A stretch of 56,345 nucleotides of DNA from NCBI GenBank assembly GCA_002404895.1, contig DHKO01000032.1, positions 1 through 56,345 on the forward strand. Direction: 5' to 3'. The translations under genes and the position numbers were made by a program. Below the pieces are notes generated by a model. The model was not told the DNA's origin, ran no database searches, and was given only the letters and a program-made list of their open reading frames with translations. Numbering within the stretch: position 1 is the first letter of the stretch; each line of letters begins with the position of its first letter. Below, one piece after another: positions 51,295-56,345 of this stretch. The stretch is from Treponema sp. UBA4692. GTDB lineage: Bacteria; Spirochaetota; Spirochaetia; Treponematales; Treponemataceae.

Positions 51295-52476
51295 ATGGAA
51301 AACAATGCAGAAAATAAAACAAACGTTTTTTCTAACGTTCTGATTTGGTTTGGAGCGGCGGTTTCAATCGCCGAAATTTTGACCGGAACTTATTTTGCGC
51401 CGCTCGGCTTCAAGAAAGGAATCCTTGCGATTTTGCTCGGCCATTTAATCGGCTGCGCGCTCCTGTTTTTTTCAGGATATATCGGCGCGCTTTCAAGAAA
51501 ATCCGCGATGGAGTCAACGGCGGCGAGCTTCGGGCAGCTTGGCTCAAAGTTTTTCGCTCTTTTGAACGTTGTTCAGCTTGTCGGCTGGACCGGGATTATG
51601 ATTTATGACGGCTCGGTCTCTGTAAACGAGATTTTCGCTTTCGGAAAATGGATTTGGGTGGCTGTAATCGGCGTTCTGATTGTTCTCTGGATTTTGATTG
51701 GAATCACGAATCTTGGAAAATTCAACACTGTCGCAATGGCGGCTCTTTTCGTTCTGACTCTCGTCCTTTGCAAGGTGATTTTTTTCAGAGGAGACTCGAA
51801 TCCTGAAAATCCTTTTTCTGAGGCTCTCTCGTTCGGCTCTGCGGTGGAGCTTGCCGTGGCGATGCCGCTTTCGTGGCTTCCTTTAATCAGCGACTACACA
51901 AAATACGCGAAAAAGCCTTTCAAGGCGACTTTTGCCTCGGCCCTCACTTACGGGCTTGTTTCCTGCTGGATGTACATAATCGGAATGGGAGCGGCGATTT
52001 TGACAGGCGAGACTGACATTGCAAAAATCATGGTGAAGGCAGGGCTTGGAGTTGCCGCGCTTGTGATTTTGATTCTTTCAACTGTAACAACGACATTCCT
52101 TGACGCGTACAGCGCGGGAGTCTCGTTCAGGACAATCAGCGGAAAAATATCTGAGAAATCGGTTGCAGTCGTGGTAGCTTTAATAGGAACTTTCGCCGCG
52201 ATTTTCTTTCCTATGGACAATATCACAAACTTCCTGTATTTTATCGGCTCGGTTTTTGCTCCGATGATTGCGGTTCAGCTCGCGGACTTTTTCGTCGTTA
52301 AGTCAGACTCGTCATCAAGAAAAATTGACTTTGCAAAAATTGCAATCTGGTTCATAGGATTCGCGGTTTACCGTCTTTTGATGAACTTTGACATTGCCGT
52401 GGGAAACACGATTCCAGATATGGCGGTAACATTCCTTATTGCCGCCGTCTTCGGGTTCGCAAGAAAAAAGCGGTAG
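51295..52476 (+). CDS. cytX: putative hydroxymethylpyrimidine transporter CytX (NCS1 family)
   Basis: 393 aa with about 12 transmembrane helices of the NCS1 cytosine/purine permease family: W-F-G-A-A-V-S-I-A-E-I-L-T-G-T-Y near the N-terminus and P-L-S-W-L-P-L-I-S-D-Y-T-K near residue 195. The position 14 nt after thiD and behind a TPP riboswitch points to HMP as the substrate, as established for CytX in other bacteria. A hairpin terminator follows. Confidence 0.9.
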   Translation: MENNAENKTNVFSNVLIWFGAAVSIAEILTGTYFAPLGFKKGILAILLGHLIGCALLFFSGYIGALSRKSAMESTAASFGQLGSKFFALLNVVQLVGWTGIMIYDGSVSVNEIFAFGKWIWVAVIGVLIVLWILIGITNLGKFNTVAMAALFVLTLVLCKVIFFRGDSNPENPFSEALSFGSAVELAVAMPLSWLPLISDYTKYAKKPFKATFASALTYGLVSCWMYIIGMGAAILTGETDIAKIMVKAGLGVAALVILILSTVTTTFLDAYSAGVSFRTISGKISEKSVAVVVALIGTFAAIFFPMDNITNFLYFIGSVFAPMIAVQLADFFVVKSDSSSRKIDFAKIAIWFIGFAVYRLLMNFDIAVGNTIPDMAVTFLIAAVFGFARKKR

Positions 52477-52508
52477 ATTTTTAACACGGACAAATGCTGA
52501 TAAAGGCG

Positions 52509-52540
52509 ATAATCACGGATAAAAAATCCGTGATTATTTT
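52509..52540 (+). terminator. terminator of thiD-cytX, nested in a larger palindrome
   Basis: ATAATCACGGAT pairs with ATCCGTGATTAT around an A-rich loop, then TTTTC. Outer CACGGA (about 52492) and TCCGTG (about 52555) arms make the region a nested palindrome, a style typical of dispersed CACGGA/TCCGTG repeats. Confidence 0.75.
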
Positions 52541-52604
52541 CGATGTCCGCTAAATCCGTGCTGAATGTTTGTTGTTTTCTCGAAGTCTGAATTCCTCAAA
52601 AAAA

Positions 52605-52815
52605 GCCGCCGGGATTTTCCCGAAATGCAACTTCTGGAAAAAACTGCAATCGGCGTCATCCCGAAAGGCGTTTTTCGCAGAAACTGACATTCGGGATTTT
52701 CCCGAAGCTGTTTTTTTGCAAAAACGTAAATCGGGAACGTCCCGAAACGCAAAATATTAAAAAGATGCAATCGGGATTTTCCCGAAAACGAATTCCATTT
52801 ATCGCTTTCGGGAAA
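52605..52815. repeat. array of palindromes at 40-41 nt spacing
   Basis: Five units begin near 52609, 52650, 52691, 52731 and 52771 (periods 41, 41, 40, 40). Each starts with the palindrome TCGGGATTTTCCCGA or a variant (the second and fourth are altered at the centre: TCGGCGTCATCCCGA and TCGGGAACGTCCCGA), followed by about 24-26 nt of A-rich variable sequence often ending GCAA. A degenerate sixth unit (CTTTCGGGAAAA) lies near 52805. No gene is credible here. It is not a standard CRISPR: repeats are about 16 nt and no cas genes are present. The rest of the 390-nt gap holds the terminator upstream and a short palindrome downstream. Confidence 0.8.
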
Positions 52816-52832
52816 AAATCGTTGTTTTGCAG

Positions 52833-52853
52833 ATTCCGAGTCAAGCTCGGAAT
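52833..52853. repeat. short palindromic repeat (same template as 46239)
   Basis: ATTCCGAG-TCAAG-CTCGGAAT, preceded by CAG and followed by GA. It sits 14 nt from the stop codon of the iron alcohol dehydrogenase gene. Confidence 0.6.
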
Positions 52854-52866
52854 GATATGCTTTGTT

Positions 52867-54060
52867 TTATTGTTGCGCGTTAGCCATTCTGTAGATTTCC
52901 GCGAAGTCCTTTTCTGTGCAGAGTTTCGCGGCTCCTTTTGCTCCGCCTGTCGCTTTTGCCGCGCCTTTTGCAAGCTTTAAAATCTCTTCTTCCGTCGGAT
53001 TTATTCCAAGCTCTTTAAGATTCACCGGCATTCCAACCGAATGGTAAAAATCTTCCATCGCCTTGATTCCTTTAAGCGCGATTTCCTCATCAGTTCCTTC
53101 GTTTTTTACCTGCATGACGTTCAGCGCATATTTTACAAAGCGCGGAAGGCAGTCCTTGTAGACGTATCTAGCCCATGACGGCCAGATTGCCGCAAGCCCT
53201 GCTCCATGCGTAACGTCAAACATTCCGCCAAGCTCATGCTCGAGCATATGCGACACAAAGTCTCCGCCGCCGTTTCCACATTCTGTAAGCCCGTTGTGCG
53301 AGAGGCTTCCTGCCCACATCACTTCGGCTCTCGCAGCGTAATTTTCAGGATTGTGATGGAGAATCACCGCGTTTTTCATAACCGTGCGCAAAAGTCCCTC
53401 GGCAATCGCGTCTGTGATTTCCATGTTTTCCTTGTTTGTGAAATAACGCTCCATCGTGTGCATCATAATGTCTGCGCAGCCGCTTTCTGTCTGGTAATCC
53501 GGGAGCGAAAGTGTAAGCTCCGGGTTCATGACCGCAAATTTCGGCCGCGCGATGTCGTCGTTGTATGAGCGTTTTTCCTGCGTCTTCTCGTTTGTGATTA
53601 CGCTGCTGTTGCTTGTCTCAGAGCCTGCCGCAGAAATCGTGAGAACCGAGGCGACCGGAAGGCATTTTTTCGCTTTTCTTGTGTGCTCGTAAAGCTCCCA
53701 CACGTCTTTATCGCTTTCCGCAAGACCGTAGGCGATGGCCTTTGCCGTGTCAATCACAGAGCCGCCGCCCACAGCAAGGACAAAATCCGCCTGCATTTTC
53801 TTTCCTAGCTCTATTCCCTCATAGACTTTTTCAAGATGAGGATTCGGAACAACGCCGCCGAGCGTCTTAAAAGCGATATCCTCATTTTCAAGGGAATCTG
53901 TGATTTCTTTTATAAGCCCGTTCTTTACGGCGCGTTCGCTTCCGTAGACAAGCAGAACTTTTGTTCCGCCGTATTTTTTTACATAGGCCGCCGTCTTCTT
54001 GTGCGCGCCTTTTCCAAAAACAACTTCCGTAGGCGAATAATAATTAAAATCGTTTGCCAT
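52867..54060 (-). CDS. iron-containing alcohol dehydrogenase (butanol dehydrogenase-like)
   Basis: The start is placed at ATG 54060, 6 nt after GGAGG; the track start four codons earlier precedes the binding site. The 397-aa group III alcohol dehydrogenase has E-V-V-F-G-K-G-A at the N-terminus, G-G-G-S-V-I-D-T-A-K (cofactor loop near residue 95), and metal ligands in G-C-A-D-I-M-M-H-T-M and V-T-H-G-A-G-L-A. It probably reduces aldehydes to alcohols in fermentation, NADPH-dependent as in YqhD/BdhA. Confidence 0.9.
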   Translation of the reverse strand: MANDFNYYSPTEVVFGKGAHKKTAAYVKKYGGTKVLLVYGSERAVKNGLIKEITDSLENEDIAFKTLGGVVPNPHLEKVYEGIELGKKMQADFVLAVGGGSVIDTAKAIAYGLAESDKDVWELYEHTRKAKKCLPVASVLTISAAGSETSNSSVITNEKTQEKRSYNDDIARPKFAVMNPELTLSLPDYQTESGCADIMMHTMERYFTNKENMEITDAIAEGLLRTVMKNAVILHHNPENYAARAEVMWAGSLSHNGLTECGNGGGDFVSHMLEHELGGMFDVTHGAGLAAIWPSWARYVYKDCLPRFVKYALNVMQVKNEGTDEEIALKGIKAMEDFYHSVGMPVNLKELGINPTEEEILKLAKGAAKATGGAKGAAKLCTEKDFAEIYRMANAQQ

Positions 54061-54261
54061 TTCTTCCTCCAAAAAGCGGTTATGACTTTATGATACCACG
54101 GAAAATGCGGGTTTGAACGAATTTTGTTATGATGAGTGTGCTGGTGTGTGAAAAGTCCGAGAAAAATTATTTTGCATTTAACCAGTTCTAATCTAAAAAG
54201 AAATCATGTCTGAAAATTGAAGTGAGTCTTCCTTTAGTCTGAAACTGCTGTGCTTCTTATG

Positions 54262-54290
54262 AAAAAAAATTGCCGCCTTTAGGCGGCAAT
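54262..54290 (-). terminator. intrinsic terminator of leuS (minus strand)
   Basis: TTGCCGCC-TTTA-GGCGGCAA (about 54270-54289), followed on the minus strand by eight T (A-run at 54262-54269). Confidence 0.9.
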
Positions 54291-54308
54291 AATCCAGTCA
54301 GATTTTTT

Positions 54309-56345
54309 CTATTTTACAACGACATTCACGAGTTTTCCTGGAACTACAATTATCTTCGCGACTGTTTTTCCGTCGGTAAACTTTTTAAAGCCGTCTGTTT
54401 CTTTTGCGAGGGCTTCGAGTGTCGCGCTGTCTGTGTCGGCTGCAGCCTCGAACTTTGCGCGGAGCTTTCCGTTTATCATAACCGGGAATTCCTTTGTGTC
54501 GTCCTTGCAGTAGCTTTCATCGAATGTCGGCCATTTCTCGTATGCGTTTGTGTCTGTGTGTCCGAGCTTCTGCCACAGCTCTTCTCCAAGGTGAGGAGCG
54601 TAAGGCGAGAGCATGAGAACAAAGCCTTCCCACATCGCTTTTGGAATTGAGTCGAGTTTTGAAGCCTCGTTCACAAAAATCATCATCTGGCTGATTGCAA
54701 CGTTGAAGTCAAGATTGCTTGTGTCTTCCGTCACTTTTTTTACGGTTTTAGCGTAAGTTTTTCGGAGCGAAGCGAGCGGTTTTTCGAGTTTTCCTGTGAT
54801 GTCAACATCGCTCATCGGCTTTTCTGACAAGTTCCAGATTTTGTCGAGGAAGCGGTTCACGCCGATAAGTCCCTGCGTGTTCCACGGCTTTGAGACTGTG
54901 AGAGGCCCCATGAACATCTCGTACATTCTCACGCTGTCGGCTCCGTAAGTCTTTATCATCTCGTCCGGATTCACGACGTTCTTAAGGGATTTCGACATTT
55001 TCGCAACAACGCGCTCAAGCTCTTCTCCATCGTCTTTCGCGTAATATTTGCCGTCTTTTTCTTCAACTGCGTCAACTGCGACGAGAGACTTTGACTTTCT
55101 CTGGAAAGCAAAAGAAGTAATCATTCCCTGATTGATAAGGCGGTGGAACGGCTCTTTTGTAGAGACAACTCCGCAGTCGTAAAGAACTTTGTGCCAGAAG
55201 CGCGCATACAAAAGGTGAAGAACCGCATGTTCTGCTCCTCCAACGTAAAGGTCAACAGGCATCCAGTATTTTTCTTTGTCTGACGCGCAGAAATTCATAT
55301 TGTCTTTCGGGTCGAGATAGCGAAGGTAATACCAGCAGCTTCCCGCCCACTGAGGCATTGTGTTCGTCTCGCGCTTAGCGTCTGCGCCGCATTTAGGGCA
55401 TTTGCAGTTTACCCAGGACTCAATTCCTGCGAGTGGAGACTCGCCTGTGCCTGTCGGCTGGTAAGTCTTTACGTTTGGAAGCTCCAGCGGAAGCTCGCTT
55501 TCCGGAACCGGAACAGTTCCGCATTTTGGACAGTGAACGAGCGGAATCGGCTCGCCCCAGTATCTCTGCCGGCTGAAAACCCAGTCGCGGAGTTTGTAGT
55601 TCACGGCTTTGCGGCCGATTTTCTTTTCTTCCAGGAATTCGAGCATTTTTGCAATCGCGTCTTTTTTGTTAAGGCCGTCCAAAAATTCAGAATTAACGTG
55701 GATTCCGTCCTGAGTCCAAGCCTCTTTTTGAACGTCAACTTCTGACTTCAAGACTTCGATGATTGGAAGACCGAATTTCTTTGCAAAATCCCAGTCGCGT
55801 GTGTCGTGCGCCGGAACTGCCATAATTGCGCCAGTTCCGTAAGAAATCAGAACATAGTCCGCAACCCAGATTGGAATGAGCTTTCCGTTAACAGGATTTA
55901 TCGCGTAGCTTCCTGAGAAAACACCAGTCTTTGTCTTTGCAAGGTCGGTTCGCTCAAGGTCTGATTTCTTCGCGGCCTCATCGCGGTATTTTTCAACTGC
56001 TTCTTTCTGTTCTGCTGTCGTGAGCTTTTCAATCAAAGGATGCTCAGGAGACACAACCATGTAAGTCGCGCCAAAAAGCGTGTCGCATCTTGTCGTGTAG
56101 ACTGTGAGCTTCTGCTCAGTCGCTTTTCCGTCCTTGTCTGCAACGGCAAAGTCAACTTCCGCGCCTTCTGAGCGTCCGATCCAGTTGCGCTGCATTGCCT
56201 TTACGCTTTCAGGCCAGTCGAGCCCGTCCAAGTCTTTTAAGAGACGGTCTGCATAGGCTGTGATTTTAAGAATCCACTGGCGGATAACCTTGTGCGTAAC
56301 TTGCGCGCCGCAGCGGTCGCAGTGTCCTTCCTTTACTTCCTCGTT
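54309..56345 (-). CDS. leuS: leucyl-tRNA synthetase, C-terminal part (truncated by window edge)
   Basis: The frame is open from the window edge (56345) to the stop at 54309, giving 678 residues; the N-terminus with the HIGH motif lies outside. Visible are zinc-ligand pairs (C-D-R-C-G at the edge, C-P-K-C-G-T-V-P and C-K-C-P-K-C-G), the CP1 editing domain with T-R-C-D-T-L-F-G-A-T-Y and P-A-H-D-T-R-D, the catalytic K-M-S-K-S-L-K-N-V, and the anticodon-binding C-terminus. It charges tRNA-Leu and hydrolyses mischarged products. The usual total length is about 830-860 aa, so roughly 150-180 residues are missing here. Confidence 0.95.
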   Translation of the reverse strand, partial: NEEVKEGHCDRCGAQVTHKVIRQWILKITAYADRLLKDLDGLDWPESVKAMQRNWIGRSEGAEVDFAVADKDGKATEQKLTVYTTRCDTLFGATYMVVSPEHPLIEKLTTAEQKEAVEKYRDEAAKKSDLERTDLAKTKTGVFSGSYAINPVNGKLIPIWVADYVLISYGTGAIMAVPAHDTRDWDFAKKFGLPIIEVLKSEVDVQKEAWTQDGIHVNSEFLDGLNKKDAIAKMLEFLEEKKIGRKAVNYKLRDWVFSRQRYWGEPIPLVHCPKCGTVPVPESELPLELPNVKTYQPTGTGESPLAGIESWVNCKCPKCGADAKRETNTMPQWAGSCWYYLRYLDPKDNMNFCASDKEKYWMPVDLYVGGAEHAVLHLLYARFWHKVLYDCGVVSTKEPFHRLINQGMITSFAFQRKSKSLVAVDAVEEKDGKYYAKDDGEELERVVAKMSKSLKNVVNPDEMIKTYGADSVRMYEMFMGPLTVSKPWNTQGLIGVNRFLDKIWNLSEKPMSDVDITGKLEKPLASLRKTYAKTVKKVTEDTSNLDFNVAISQMMIFVNEASKLDSIPKAMWEGFVLMLSPYAPHLGEELWQKLGHTDTNAYEKWPTFDESYCKDDTKEFPVMINGKLRAKFEAAADTDSATLEALAKETDGFKKFTDGKTVAKIIVVPGKLVNVVVK

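Noticed and set aside
52534..52770. Open frames on both strands across the palindrome array
   Set aside because: The peptides only translate the 40-nt repeats in different frames; there is no binding site or family.
52605..52815. CRISPR array
   Set aside because: Repeats are about 15-16 nt, spacers about 25 nt and A-rich, several repeats are degenerate, and no cas genes are in the window.

Overview
The window looks like chromosomal DNA from a host-associated spirochaete, most likely a Treponema. The gene set and order fit: a FliM-type flagellar switch fragment, many lipoproteins with loose spirochaete lipoboxes ending in S-C, a rplU-prp-rpmA-obg-nadD-yqeK-lytR-rsfS block, ispE next to spoVG, and large periplasmic-sensor hybrid histidine kinases. 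Base composition is moderately AT-rich with long A/T runs between genes. Species is not determinable by reading alone.

Layout. 1-0.7 kb: edge of a minus-strand gene and two tiny membrane ORFs. 0.7-6.3 kb: a truncated FliM-like protein, a DUF4230 membrane protein, a heterodimeric ABC exporter and its MarR-type regulator. 6.4-10.6 kb: a binding-protein-dependent importer of the FbpABC/AfuABC family. 10.8-13.7 kb: a giant ankyrin-repeat lipoprotein. 13.9-19.6 kb: housekeeping genes (Bax inhibitor-1 family, RsmI-like methylase, sugar isomerase, DUF763, aldo/keto reductase, LMW phosphatase). 19.7-25.1 kb: two identical tRNA-Lys genes, EF-G, a lipoprotein, tRNA-Leu, DUF554, and an orphan sugar-importer ATPase. 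25.4-30.8 kb: RNB nuclease, J-domain protein, methionine aminopeptidase, HtrA protease. 30.9-36 kb: the ribosome/GTPase/cell-envelope block. 36.2-40.6 kb: acidic protein, ispE, spoVG, tRNA-Gln, sufS, CDF efflux. 40.8-50.1 kb: a signalling island. 50.2-52.5 kb: TPP riboswitch with thiD-cytX. 52.6-52.8 kb: an array of regularly spaced palindromes. 52.9-56.3 kb: iron alcohol dehydrogenase and a leuS truncated by the window edge.

The most unusual region is the signalling island. A binding-protein lipoprotein without permeases precedes a very large sensor kinase whose H-box (phosphoacceptor histidine segment) has been deleted, with a frameshift, while its ATPase and receiver domains remain. The convergent neighbour is a second hybrid kinase that keeps the H-box and receiver but has no ATPase domain, and it is in an operon with a stand-alone Hpt protein and an HD-GYP response regulator. 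The two kinases have lost complementary halves, which could reflect decay or a trans-acting phosphorelay.

Other themes are: (i) a family of three dispersed hairpin-rich elements with GCGTTAG and GGAACGCCC ends, two of them directly upstream of fusA and map; (ii) several genes whose start codon lies 6-9 nt after a good -10 box and has no Shine-Dalgarno, implying leaderless mRNAs; (iii) a 40-41 nt periodic palindrome array at 52.6 kb; (iv) small palindromic repeats ending AATGA(CG), one of them inserted in frame inside an ABC exporter gene. All functional statements are by reading motifs; no database search was run.
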